From Diphasiastrum complanatum (lineage: Eukaryota; Streptophyta; Lycopodiopsida; Lycopodiales; Lycopodiaceae): a stretch of 58,304 bases of DNA. The notes under the pieces were generated by a model. The model did not search any database and was not told where the DNA came from. It saw only the letters and a program-made list of their open reading frames with translations. Within the stretch, counting starts at the first letter, position 1, and each line of letters starts with the position of its first letter. The DNA lies in NCBI GenBank assembly GCA_029204225.1, contig MU833298.1, positions 1-58,304 on the forward strand. Direction: 5' to 3'. This document shows, in pieces, positions 1 through 11,556 of the stretch. The position numbers and the translations under genes were made by a program.

Positions 1-690
1 TTTCATATTTTATCAACAAGACTTGCACAACCATAATTGTAGTTTAGCTCGATGGATCCTATTGACATGATAGAGAATGTTATTGAGTTTAGATCGTGAT
101 TTGAAAGCTAATGTTCAAGCATCTTTAATTAGCAATCATGCTATCAATCCAAAACCGCAACAAAAATCCATAAATATATAAGAAAAAAAGTAATCTTAAA
201 AGAAAGATAGAGAATTCAAAGGAGGGGAAATTACACTTGATTATCGATAGAATTATAGATAGGATAGTAAGATGACCCTACCTAATCTATCAAGCTCCAA
301 ATCAAGCGATACAATGATTTGAACAAAGTCATCATATCGAGCCTCGACCTTAGGCAAGGAAATGCTAAGCCATAGTCAAGCTATTGATTGCAACCTATGT
401 TCTACAGGGGCCATATAAAGATTTCCTTGCTAAAGACATAAGCCACACTTGGCAAGTACTTTGGATATGGGCTAAAACTTTGCAACAAAAAAGGTTTTTT
501 ACATAGTTCAGTAGACTAGCAAACCTAATTTCAAACATGAAACCTGGACGTATTGACTACAGCCATGCTTTTTATGGCTTTCAAATCAAATGCATAGCTA
601 GATCATCACTTGAAGTGGCGTTAACCCTCAAACACAATGCAAACACTTTCTCCCTTCTTCGTTTGTCTATCTAGAAAACATTTGACCTCC
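1..690. other. No recognisable gene (flank of Copia gag remnant)
   Basis: AT-rich sequence with stops in all frames. It may be the decayed continuation of the Copia remnant, but nothing can be assigned. Confidence 0.4.
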
Positions 691-880
691 TTAGGTCGAA
701 TACCATAATGTGGACTTTGATTTAAAGAGCTTCTTCAAGGCATTCCATGCCTCACTTGCACTTTGACACTTACCAACTTCCTTGAGAAGTTCATTGGTAA
801 CATTCATTTTGATGATATGAAGAGCCCTTTTAGCCTTTTTTATCAAACCTTTGTTGCTCTTGAGCTGTGGGTGGTCTCTC
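691..880 (-). pseudogene. Copia gag (UBN2-type) fragment
   Basis: Read on the minus strand, this stretch encodes a peptide of the Ty1/copia Gag (UBN2) family. It contains KKAKRALHIIKMNVTNELL and a following SEAWNALKKLF, which align with the Gag of the better preserved Copia at 20924-21697 (ARLALHCIKLNVCNDLL, KEAWDSLKSIY). Gag forms the particle that packages element RNA. There is a frameshift in an A-run near the start and a stop at about 693, and no continuing Gag could be read on either side, so this is a remnant. Assignment to the family is by motif comparison within the window. Confidence 0.7.
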
Positions 881-1799
881 CAATTCCTACAACTATGTCC
901 ATGATTTCATTCACCTCAAAAGGACTCTATCATCACTTTCTAGGTAGAGTAGTTTGATGAACTCAACCTATGTCTCTAGCATAATTCCACCATTGGAAGC
1001 CGTGAATATTATGAACTCTTCAACTTCTAGATTCTATCCTAATGCACCTAGCACTCACTTTTCTCTCAAAAATGATGGATAAGGAGATCTCAGAAGATCT
1101 AGGACCCTAAAAACTTCTATCTTGAACCTGGCTGGTTTCCAAGCATAGAAAGAAAGATTGAGACACATGCAACACTTTGCACACTTTAAGAATGGATTAC
1201 AAACTCAAACCAACCTGAACACACTCTTGCTTAAGCTCTCAAACTTTCCAGCAAGTGACCAAATCAAATTATGGTTTGAAGAGGTACTTGCATTCTTAGA
1301 AATACACAAGACTAGGCTGCCAAGAATACCTAGAATTGAACAAACTTGATCAACATATGATCAACACACTAAGATATCGATTCAACCTGCAAAACCACAT
1401 GTAAACCACACTTCTAAAAGTTTATAAACTCCAGCAAGTGACAAATACAAGCTTTAGAGGTGACTAAAAGGACAAACTTAGTGATCACAAGACTAGCTTC
1501 ACTAGCTTGTAAAATCTTGATGTTTAGATGTAGATCTAAGATCACTTCACATGAGAATATTCCTCAACCTATTAAGAACCTGAAAAATATACTTTCATAA
1601 TGGTTTAAACCTTCTAGCAAATGCTTCAATCAAATTACATAAGGAGAGTTACTTACATGCTCAACAAAGTACACCAAAATTTATGCAAAAGATTGTTGGG
1701 AAGTAGATGGACCTGCTTCTTTGGCTTGTGCATCTATGTCTTCTTCAGTAGCGGCATCTCCCCCTTGATCCAAACTTGTATCCACTTGTTTGTCAGTTT
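881..1799. other. No recognisable gene
   Basis: Only short ORFs of about 60 codons without recognisable domains. This is probably degraded retroelement sequence between the gag remnant and the coiled-coil ORF remnant. Confidence 0.4.
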
Positions 1800-2745
1800 G
1801 ATGCACTGGTGAGAATTGCAGCAGAACCGAACTGGAATCTGGGGCTATGACTCTAAAACTTGAGTGACCGCCTTTTCATATTCTTTGATAATGGTTTTTG
1901 CCTTGGCCAACTTTGTCGATGCCATACATTTGAGCTTATCGAATCAAACCTGAAATTCTGCCAATGAAGTTCGATAGGTTTCAACCTTTTTGAACAAGTA
2001 ACTGATCTCCTCTATTGAGACAGGACAATCAGGCACTTATTTTTGCAGGTATGCATCTTGTTCAAAGGTGGTTGGGTCCAATTCACTTTGAGGCACTCTC
2101 GATCAAGCACAACCATGTACAGTTGTCCCTATAGCAGCAACACTTGTTGTCTGGCATCTTGGACAACTTTGTCCACTTGATCCTACGCAATCGTGAGTGT
2201 ATTCTGAAGAGTCACCACATAGCCTTTCAATTGCTTGCTTGATTGTTGGGCTTTCTTCATGTCAGCTTCAGACTTTGCTTCATGTTGTTTGGCAACCTTG
2301 AGCTCTCGATTCAGCTGAATTACCGTCTGGTTGATGAGAGTATTCTCAGATCCCAAATCAGATATTCTTTTGTCCATGTCTTTTTTCTCATCCAACAGGG
2401 TCTAGATCACTCGCGCAAGGTTAGTGACTAAACCAAGAGTGTCATTAGAATCCACGGGTGTTGTGGATGTGGCAACAGCAGGAATAGTAACTGCAGGTGC
2501 GGTGCTTGTTTGGCGTTGAAGTTTTGCAGTGGCTCTTCTTGCTCGAAGATGTCTTTATCTTCATATCCGTTAGGCACCATGGCATCCGACTGCTTCAATG
2601 ATTTAACCGTATGAACGACTCGAATAGTATTTGGTGCCTGATCTGCTTGATCTTGTTGATCTGTCTGAAAAGATGAATAAAAAATAGTCGTGCTATCATG
2701 GAATTGTTCAAATTTTTTTTCAAGGGATTGGGGTTCAAAGGGCAT
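1800..2745 (-). pseudogene. Coiled-coil accessory retroelement ORF, C-terminal part (decayed)
   Basis: Two minus-strand ORFs in different frames (2428-2745 and 2183-2395) and a decayed tail to about 1800 read as one protein broken by frameshifts. The second ORF is rich in heptad-like K/E/L/Q segments (DEKKDMDKRISDLGSEN, then LNRELKVAKQHEAKSEADM) and is predicted coiled coil. The first is acidic and Q/D-rich (QTDQQDQADQA). There is no catalytic motif. Together with 4696-5755 it looks like an accessory ORF of a plant LTR retroelement that has been split by the Copia fragment at 2905-4310. A coiled-coil ORF of similar overall design lies downstream of the gypsy pol at 36010-40370, but I could not align the two. 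The function is unknown. Confidence 0.45.
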
Positions 2746-2904
2746 GTTGCGGAGATGAGGCGGTTCCTGTTTTGTCTTCTTTCTTCTTATTTGCGAACCA
2801 TTTTGTGTCGTTGAATTTTTTTTTGCACAGAAATTGTTTACAGGATCCTAGACACTCGACTACACATCACGGAACATATTTTATTCTAGCAATCAAGACA
2901 CACA

Positions 2905-4310
2905 GCACAAGACAATTCCTCCTCTAGATCTCCGTGGAGAAAGGTTGTTTTCACGTCAATCTGGTGAATTTTCATATTGTATTGTGTGGCGTATGCAAGG
3001 AGTAGCCTTATGCTTGTCATCTTCACCATGGGCGAATACGTGTCAAAATAGTCAACACCATATCTTTGTGTGTAGCCCTTCGTGACAAGCCTTGCTTTGT
3101 AGTGGCCAATAGTGCCATCTAATTTCAGTGTTTTCTTGTACACCCACTTGCAGTCGACTTTTTTTCTATTTTTTGGCAGTGGCTCTAATGTCCATGCCTC
3201 GTTTCGCCTCATCGACTCGATCTCCTCTGACATTGCCTGCTTCCAGAATTCTCCCTCAGGACCATGGATAGCTTCTTGGTATGTTGCTGGCTCTTCTGTG
3301 AAGCTGCAGTACTCAAACTGCGTGTCTTTGCTCCATTGAAGATTGTTAGAGTAGCGGTTTGGAGGTCTTCTTTGTCTCGTTGACCTTCAAGGTTCGTTTC
3401 GTCGCTGTTCGAACATTTTTTGTTCGTGGGGTCGATCCTATGCTTTTCGCTGCTCTGGAGTTTGGGGCTCTGCATTCTAATTTGATGTCTGTCCTCGATC
3501 TCCCTCTTGAATGGGCAGCAGTGTGAAGATCTCATGGCCTCTTTTGTCTTTTGGTCCAGGAAATGTGGACTCATCAAACTTCACATCTCTGTTCGAAACA
3601 ACCTTCTTCGTGGTTGGGTTGTAGAGCCTATATACATGTGTTCTGTTCTAGTAGTCGACCATGATTGTTCGCTCAAATTTGTCATCGAGCTTGCTTCTCT
3701 TTTCTTTTGGAATGTGCTTGTATGTTGCACATCCAAACACTCATACGTATGACAGATCAGGCTTTCTACCTATCCACATTTTGTATGGTGTTTTGTTTTC
3801 CAACACTGTTGTTGTAGATCTGTTCTGCAGGTGTACAGTTGCAACTATTGCCACAGCCCAGAATTGACCTGGTAGTTGAGCCTGTGCCATCATGCATCTG
3901 GCTCCTTCGACTAGAGTTCTATTTCTTCTTTCTGTCACACTGTTGTATTCTGGTGTGTATGCAAGAGTGAACTGGTGTTCTATCCCTTGTTCTTTGCAAA
4001 CTCTTGAGAATTCTGTGCTTTTGTATTCACCTCCATTATCAGATCTAAGGATCTATATCTTTTTCAAGGTGTGTCGCTCTACGAATGCCACAAACTTCTT
4101 GAGGGAATCATACACTTTGGATTTCTTCTTCAAGTAGTAGATCATGGTCATCCGGTTGTAATCATCTATGACCGTCAGAAAGTATCTCAAACCTGAGAGC
4201 AAATCCATCTTCATCGGTCCATAGACATTAGAATGGACGAGCTCAAGAATCTCCTTGACTCTTCTTCCCTCATGCGTGAATGGATTTCAATGTTGCTTGC
4301 CTTTTTGACT
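2905..4310 (-). pseudogene. Ty1/copia fragment: integrase core and start of reverse transcriptase
   Basis: Reading leftward from about 4310, the minus strand encodes the Copia integrase core (a LVHSNVYGPM start, a later SDNGGEY with the second catalytic Asp, and TERRNRTLVEGARCMM with the catalytic Glu). The integrase C-terminal part follows (VVSNRDVKFDES), then the first RT block (EAWTLEPLPKNRKKVDCKWVYK, HYKARLVTKGYTQ, QIDVKTTFLHGDLEEE). The coding breaks into several frames with in-frame stops. RT stops abruptly after LEEEL at about 2910, before the YVDD site, and the zinc-binding N-terminus of integrase is missing. It is a fragment, apparently inserted into or recombined with the accessory ORF on either side. 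Confidence 0.85.
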
Positions 4311-4695
4311 AGTTTTTAAAATAGATAAAACATAGAATCACAAGACTAGTTAACGCTAATCAACTAGTTAGCTAGTCTCTATCGTTGCCATTCGTTTCAG
4401 CTGGGTGCGAAGCCCGTTGAGCTGTTAGCTGGCAGCGCAAAAGATTCTTCTTTGTTTGTTTTGTAATCTCTTGTTTGCTTTCGTTCTTTTCGTTTCTTTC
4501 GTAGTCTTTCATTTTTGTGCCCCTTTGCGATTTGCGGTCCTGGAGGTGTGTTTACAATTCGCGAATTGTTTGTGCTTCGAGTCAAACACACGTTGACTGT
4601 TGCGAATTGTTCTCGTTCGACCTTCATTTCATGTTCGTGCTGCGACAAAGTTGCAGGAGTTCACCATTTCTGACAGGGCACTTAGCTCTGAGGCA
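4311..4695 (-). other. Junction region between Copia fragment and accessory ORF
   Basis: A minus-strand ORF of 83 codons (4397-4648), rich in K/R/E/N, has no recognisable domain. Runs such as GAACGAGAACAATTCG and repeated AACGAAAG segments are seen. This may be LTR or leader sequence of the Copia fragment. Confidence 0.25.
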
Positions 4696-5755
4696 TTACA
4701 AGAATTTCATCTGTCCCCAAAGGATTGGATCATTGAACATATCCATGAAGGTCTGCATATTCGGTGAGATAGCTTGCATTTGTGGGGGTGAGGCAGCCGA
4801 GATTGGAATGGTGTCTCCAATGGCCACAAACTGACCTTGTGAGGAAGCGGAGGCCAGGGAAGCATCAATGGATGGGGGAACAGGTAGTGCAAAGCGAGTG
4901 ACAACGGGGGGTGGTAGCACAGCTTGCAGTGGTTGCCTAGTACAACGATATGACATGGGAGGCGAGTTAGGAATTATGACCTCACCAAGAATCCATCGAC
5001 GACTATGTGAACTAGAAGCTTGTTGGGGGGGTTTGGCTAGTGCTTCTTCATAAATAGAAAGCACAACTTTAGCATGAAACCCATGGATTTTGCTGTCAAG
5101 GTACGAGACAACAATGGAGGAGATAAAAGGGCCATCAGCAAACTGCTGTTTGGAATTTCTTTAATGGCTCTTTTCAATTTGCCAAAGACTATCTTGAACC
5201 AGTTATAAGGCTCCAAAGGTGCTTTATCTAACTTATAGCTAGATTCTACGGTGAAGTATCTTGGATGAAATGCTCTCCTTCCTGAGGTTGCCAACCATCA
5301 AGAAGTTGTTCAAAAGTTGAGCTACAACATGGATGGTAAGATCTCAAATGGATTCTAGCATATAGCTGTCATTGGTCCAGTAAAGCTCATTTGTTGTGTC
5401 AATGAAAGGCTTGATGACACTCTTGGCATGCTTATGGTTCAGGGAAGACTGAGTTCTTGAGGATATTCATATGGTGACAAGAGTGGCTTCAGTAACACGC
5501 ACCTTGTGTCTGGTAGGTAATGTCAAATTTGGACTTGGCCTCTATCGAAGTGCTAAATGCCATGGTAATAAGTTGCATGTTTATTCTACTAAAAGACGCC
5601 CTCGTGGATCCCCATCACCATGAGTAGAGGCTCAACAAGGTTCATCCATTGAGCCACCATGCTTGTGCTAGGAAGTACCATGACGTCTGGTTTGGTTGGA
5701 ACATCACGATGAATGACATAGTGTGGAGACTGAGAAGTATCGGTAGAAGACATGA
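4696..5755 (-). pseudogene. Accessory retroelement ORF, N-terminal part (decayed)
   Basis: A plausible start lies at 5755 (minus; MSSTDTSQSP...), followed after stops and frameshifts by a globular segment at 5037-5294 (HPRYFTVESSYKLDKAP, YNWFKIVFGKLKRAIKEI). A Pro/Ser/Ala/Gln-rich segment at 4696-5064 (FALPVPPSIDASLASASS) follows. This order (globular, low complexity, then the coiled coil at 1800-2745) is typical of non-catalytic ORFs carried by plant LTR retroelements outside gag-pol. I do not recognise the family. A Copia integrase/RT fragment separates it from its probable C-terminal half. Confidence 0.4.
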
Positions 5756-6119
5756 TGAGAGTAGGCAAAAATCAAGAGGAACAGCGCAAGAGTGTATTAG
5801 AAGGCTGGAAGAAAATTTTGAAAACTTCTAGTCGCTGAAAAATTTGACAAGAGCTTTGCTAGCACAAGTGAGAAATGAAATCGAATTCAGCCTTTTTATA
5901 GGTGAATTTGGAGGGTCCATTAGACAAAGTACTAGTTTGTTGGCTGCTAAGTTCTAGATAAAAATTTGCAGACATGCTCAGTACTGTGAAAATAGCTTCC
6001 AAAAATCTTAGTGAGGGTTTATGAACAGATGAAGTGATCCGACGAAGGTTCTAAAGATCTGATGAAGGTTAATCATTCGCCTAGGTATTGTAGATAATCA
6101 AACTTTTCAGGATTTGAAC

Positions 6120-8220
6120 CTATGTCCAGCCTAATTTTGGCATTCTGAATCCATCTGTCAAGTCGGTGAAGGTTAATAAAGAGTATAAGATGCTCGGGGA
6201 AGGTTCCCAAAATGGCAAACTGCTTCTGACTTCAAAACACGTAGCCCAACTCAGTATAGGTAAATTTGAGGTGGATTTATGATCCGGCAACTCGAAGAAG
6301 GTTTCTAAGATTGTATGTACAAGAAATGACTCAAAAAGTGATTTTCTAGATGCTCTCTTTGTGCTTTTTGTTCTTCTACCATGGACTTCAAGGGACACAA
6401 CGCAATAAGCTTGATTTGACCAAAAGGCATATTCAGCAAAATCCATATTCCTTCAACAGGTAAAACTGAGCTTGAGAATTGTTTGTCCCATAGAAACGTG
6501 ATGCCAATTTTATTGCATTTGATTTTAAACTGATGTTGATATCATTAATAGTAGCAACATAACGATTTGTTTCATTGGACGCCTTAATGAATTCTCGAAA
6601 ATCAAATGTGTGCCTAATTAACGACACATTTGGCTTTGGCAGGTATGATTCTTTAACAATGCTCTGAAGCACTGATAAAAAAAATGCCTTCTTGCGTCTT
6701 AGTCTTTTGAAAAGCCAACTAAACATCTGTTCAATTTGATCATGGGTGTGACCCACCAACAAAAATCCTATTTTTATTTTTTTGAAATTTTTTTTTCTAC
6801 CAACATCGATAAGTAAGCCAGTAGAGTTTGATTTTTATTTTCCCTAGCAGTGTTATCAAGTCGCAAATATAATATTTTTAAAAGATTATCACCAAATTCG
6901 CAAATTATCTTTTGTACAATAATAATGGTCAAATTTGGATCATTTTGAATATTGGGATGATTGAAAAATCCAACGAGATGAACCTAAATAAAATTTGTCT
7001 CGTTTGGCACTCTAAGAAAATGAGGCAACATCGTTTTCTTTTGATCCATGCCATTGATGACAAGGCCCAGATACTTTTGTGCACATTCCAAGTATTTTTT
7101 TTGATGTTTTGCCAATTTTTGTCTTTCAATTGTTTGTTCATCTCTATACACTTGAAGCGCTTTTGCAGCATCCACTGCAAAATGTAACAATTAAAATATT
7201 TCAATAAAATTAAGATAATATCATAACATTAATGATTTAAAGAACTTAAAAGTCAGCAACAAAATAAAATTTTTGAAGTATTAAAAGTAGATTAATTTTT
7301 ACCTTTCTCGTCATTGGTCTTTGCTAGTTGTTTGGCAGATTTTAACAACTCACATGTCGAACAAACTGTCATTCGTGATTTTTTAAAAATTTTCACCAAA
7401 CCAGAATCTCTTTTCCAAATCCTAAGAAAATATGAGTGATTTAAATAGGCAACATTTTTTGTCTTAGCGAACTCCTTGTAGATCAAAAATATCTCCAATT
7501 TTGTAAAATTATCTGGCAAGTAAAATTATAATGAACTTGGTAATTTCTCTTCATGCACATCCACAAAATACTTTAGCCAAACCGTAGCATTCAAAGCATC
7601 TGGAGACATGGTTCTACTCTGCAATGATCCTTGCAATGTTGGATCTTTTTGAAGTCGTGCGTGCATTCTTTGAAGGCGTGAATTTCCAGTTGCATGAACA
7701 GCTTTGTAGGCTTTTTGACAAACCTCCATTGCACTTAAGAACTATGCATACGAGTTTTTGTCAGGTTTCACTGTGGCACACAAATAGTAATTCTTTTCAT
7801 CTTTACTTTGCAAGAAAACTTAGACCACAATTTCTCGATCTCTTTGTTATTTAATTTCTGTAAGCAAGAGACGGAACAACAAATAGTGGACTGTATCTTC
7901 CGAATCTTGTATCCGGTGATCAATTATTTTTGACGTTGTCAAAATAGGTGAAAATTTCAAGTCTCTCTTGTATCTTTTCTTTCTTTTAAAATCAGATTTG
8001 TACATTGATGCCATGACACTTGTAGTTGCTCGAACAGGTTGAGAAGGTGTGGGAATGTCTGCTTGAACATCAGGTTGTTGTTGATTTGTCTCAGCTGGTT
8101 CTGCAGTGCCAGAAGAATAAGGATTTTCATTAAATATAGCTCTTTTAGATTTGACCTGATTTGAGATTTGAGAAATGGACCTTCTTCAAATATGTGAAAA
8201 ACTTGCACATCGAGGATCAT
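6120..8220 (-). pseudogene. DUF7869-type (transposase-like) protein, decayed
   Basis: Minus-strand coding is split over several frames. In order: 8220-7957 (low-complexity N-terminal part), 7729-7526 (RMHARLQKDPTLQGS), 7519-7292 (KNVAYLNHSYFLRIWK, then VCSTCELL), 7190-6984 (QKYLGLVINGMDQKKTMLPHF), a segment around 6780-6990 with LRLDNTARENKNQ, and 6762-6433 starting LVGHTHDQIEQMFSWLFK. The series INGMDQ...LPHF, DN...ENKNQ, GHTHDxIxxxF is the signature of DUF7869 proteins. That family is widespread in non-seed plants and some animals, and I infer (not proven) an RNase-H-like, transposase-related fold. Several in-frame stops make it a pseudogene. The tail to 6120 shows only weak coding. It diverges from the methyltransferase-like gene on the plus strand. 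Confidence 0.75.
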
Positions 8221-8223
8221 TTG

Positions 8224-9074
8224 ATTGATGAGGATCTATAGATTTACTTGAATCCGTGACTGAGTGAATGAATCACGTGAATGATTGTGCAAAAAGTACA
8301 AAAAGGACCAAGAGTGGATCCTAATCTGATCCTCAAGATGGATTGGTTGTCAGATTACTTGATCTATCAATCTACTTCAAATTAAGATCAATCTAGATCA
8401 ATTCTAGACACAAAATCCTAACAAGAACAATCATTAATTGAAGGTAAGTGTACTTTCTGGTTTCACACATGTGAAATGCTGTCTGAGTATGGAATCCAAC
8501 CTAAAAATCAAGTACACATTGATAGAACCTCAAAACAATCAAAACAAATGTAGACAAATGGAGAGAATCACTCAAAATTGCTTCCAAAACCAAGATTGGT
8601 GTCTCACACTGATTATGGCCAAATGTGGCTCTATATATACAATAAGTGAGAGCTCGTGGTATTGATCATCCCTTTGATCCCACATGTGTGAAGGTGCTTT
8701 GTCATATGATGATTCATCATGCAAAATTGACACTTGGACAAAACCCTTTATTTTGAGCATTTTTGGTCCATTTTCCTTCTATATGGAGATCTACTTGAAA
8801 ATCTTCTAGAAGTCAAAATTCATCTACTTCAGCTTATTCCACATGTGTGAGTTGTCCTCTACACATGGGATATGACACCTAACCAAAGGATGTGGCTCAT
8901 GCAATCAATAGATTCATGCCATGTGTCATATGTCTAGAAAACTAGTTTTTGGCCTTTTTAGCCACTAGAACTTGAATTAAATCATATGTACATCCTATAT
9001 GATTATGGTACATGACAAGTACACTAGTTTCACACGTGAGAACAGGCTCCACACATGTGTGTTTATCTATATAC
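8224..9074 (-). mobile_element. Possible solo LTR inside the DUF7869 gene
   Basis: This 0.85-kb non-coding block separates the DUF7869 coding from a Ser-rich 5' coding block. On the plus strand it can be framed as TG...CA. It carries several CACATGTG / CACACGTG palindromes (near 8464, 8686, 8843, 9031, 9053), as do the Copia LTR areas at 31366-32331 and 13835-14773, and a TATA-like TATATATAG near 8630-8640 on the minus strand. No convincing target duplication was found. It could instead be a long intron. Confidence 0.3.
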
Positions 9075-9450
9075 AAGATTTTTGGCCTCTACCAAGCTTA
9101 TTTTTGCATTTTTCACAATCATCACTCACTAACTCTTTTGATTGGTCAAAACAATATTGCAATGTTGTTTTTCTAATATCTGAATCAGAAGATGAAGAAC
9201 TCAAATTTGTAACAAGTTGTGTCAAATGAGTCATTTCTTGAAAAGTAGTTAGATGAAAAATTTCAGATGTTGTTGTTGACGTGGAAACAGAAAGGGTAAT
9301 AAGACAAGAACTCGAGGGAGTGGCTTCATAATAATAGCTTTCATTAGAAATATCAGATGAAGACGACTCAGATGTGGCTACATACTGAGTTACAATTATA
9401 GAAATAGAAGAAAAAGAACTACTCACCCAACTTGATGAACTATTTATCCA
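9075..9450 (-). pseudogene. Ser/Thr-rich 5' exon, probably of the DUF7869 gene
   Basis: This open minus-strand stretch encodes a Ser/Thr/Glu-rich, disordered-looking peptide (SYYYEATPSSSC, TNLSSSSSDSDI). It ends with a two-cysteine motif, DDCEKCKNKLG, in the orientation and position expected for the N-terminal region of the DUF7869 gene at 6120-8220. The connection across the intervening 0.85 kb is an inference. Confidence 0.4.
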
Positions 9451-10243
9451 TGTTGCTGATGGGATAGTCCACTTAAGGTGCACGGTAGAGTACTTAAAGA
9501 TCAGTCTGACAATGACGAGGAGCAAGAGGGCTTGGTCAAGGTTTTTGTCAAAGAGCTTGACAAAACTCGTTCAATACTCATTTTGGACGAAGGAATGTTG
9601 AAGATTCAATTTTGCCGAGATGAAGTTGTTAAGACATATTTTGACAAAGCACTTGTGACATTGGTAGGTACACTCAAAGAAGAATTTTTAATTTTTTACT
9701 CAGATCGTCAGTCTCATTTGGAATAGATTAGATTTTGGATTATTTAGTATTGTAATAATTGTATTTTATGTTGAGCATAGATCACATTATGCTTATTCGA
9801 AATTCTTTAATATTGTTTTTTTTCGTGGGCCTCAAACAATGTCGACAAAGCATGCTGGATGTTGTTGCTGAGGGAAAGGATCTAATATTTACTTCCCGTG
9901 GTTCAAAGTCAATGGCTTTGGGATGTGGCAAAATAGCTTCCTCCACTGTCCCTTCCAACACTGAGGGTACCCAAAAATCTGCACCCTCTAAATCAGCCCC
10001 TTTCTCAAAAAAAAAAAAGATCTCAGGCTCCTGTACATACTGAAGAGGGTGTAGAGAAACCGAGGTCTAGAAACAAATCAATGGACAAGCGACAGAAAGT
10101 AATTCCCTCTAAAGAAAGTAGAAAAAAACAGAAAAGTCCATATTAATTTTGCTTGGAGCCTCCATCCAATCTCTGAGAGATTCATCTACGATTTCCAAAC
10201 TTAGAGATGAAATTTATAAAACAAAAAAATTAGATAAACTACA

Positions 10244-10683
10244 TTGATTTTGGATATAGACCAGTGCGATCGTCCTCCCATTGATCCCTCCACTGGAAAT
10301 CGACCAATGGAGGTTCGTGAGCCCAATGAAACACATGTACATAAATCAAATTCAAATATTGTTGTTTTGGTAGACTCTACTAAGTGTCATAGTTTACAAG
10401 CTAGAAAACAACTGTCCCGGGAGTATCCCCATGTTGCTTCTTTCTGAACTATTAGTGTCATTCTGTTTGCTGGGTTGACAGTGGAAGAAGCTAAACTTCT
10501 TGTCTGGGACCATAACATTGACCAAAAGTACATGATGAAGATGACGGTCATACAAAGGATAAGATTTTTTCACAAAAAATTTGTCAGAGTTTCCAAAGCT
10601 GGAGATTTTAACCAGTTGGAACTGAAGGCACTTTGTGTCCAAGAAACAGGCCTATCATTTGATTCTAAGAATCAAACGTAGAG
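10244..10683 (+). pseudogene. ParB/sulfiredoxin-like segment of the methyltransferase gene
   Basis: Two ORFs (10244-10447 and 10475-10683) are in the same frame and separated only by a TGA at 10445. Across it the protein reads from SNIVVLVDSTKCHSLQARKQL through TISVILFAGLTVEEAKLLVWDHNID to KMTVIQRIRFFHKKF. The arrangement (V-V-x-D-x-x-x-x-H-x-L-x-A, hydrophobic strand, GLTxEEA, then a WDHN box and a helix-rich tail) resembles the N-terminal ParB domain pattern (DGxHRLxA, then E-x-A, then the ENxxR-like box). ParB-methylase fusions are known in phage and bacteria. The comparison is by eye and the family call is tentative. Confidence 0.4.
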
Positions 10684-11556
10684 TTTGATTAAATAAGATA
10701 ACTTTTATCAATTGGCATTTCGCAGTGGCCAAATAATTGTTTTGCTATGCTTAGCATAGAATGTTTGGTTCAAAAGTTTTCAAAATTAATAAATAAAATT
10801 TACAAAGCTTTTAATATTGAATTTCTGTAATATTATTTTTTTAGGTTTGGGCGCCTGTGGATAAATTTTTTGAAAAATGGAAAAAGTATTTCTGAGTAGA
10901 AAAACATGCAAGGAATAAATTCCTTTGAGTTCGTAATTCGAGGGTTGCTGATGGTCAAGTCTCTCTTGTTGAAATGAGCAAGGAATTTCAGAAGTCAAAT
11001 TTTTTTATGAACTTTTAACTACATATCATTAATTTGTTTTTTAATACAGACATAAATTATTTATGAAAGTTCAAGAGGCCCTTGTAACAAGGTTGAATTA
11101 TAATGATTTTGAGGAGTGTCAGAGGCTTTATCCTCTGAGCAGTAAAAATTAAATTCTCATTTCTTTTTTGATATTATTTAGAGATATAGTATTCACTTCA
11201 CTCATGCTTAGCATAGAAATATATATTAATTTTTTATTTTGAACATTCATATCTTATGCCAAGCATAGTAATTATATTCTCTTTGCTAGCCTGATCTCAA
11301 GCTTAACATAGATTTAATTTACTAAATATTTATTATGTTCATCCTTAGTACCTTTTTTAAAATAAATTTTTTTTAATTACTTGTTTTGTACATCTTATGC
11401 TAAGCATAGTTGCATTCTCTCTTCTTTTAGTCGGCTGAAGACAAGAAATAAAGTCTTTCCAAAGCAATTTAAATGACATATTCTTAAAGCGAAGGCAGAA
11501 AAAAGAGACAGAGAATGATTGGCACGGGGTGAGACTATTGTCGAGGAGGATTCAAC

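Noticed and set aside
8224-9074. Coding exon of DUF7869 gene
   Set aside because: Stops in all minus frames and palindromic LTR-like motifs; treated as an insertion or intron instead.
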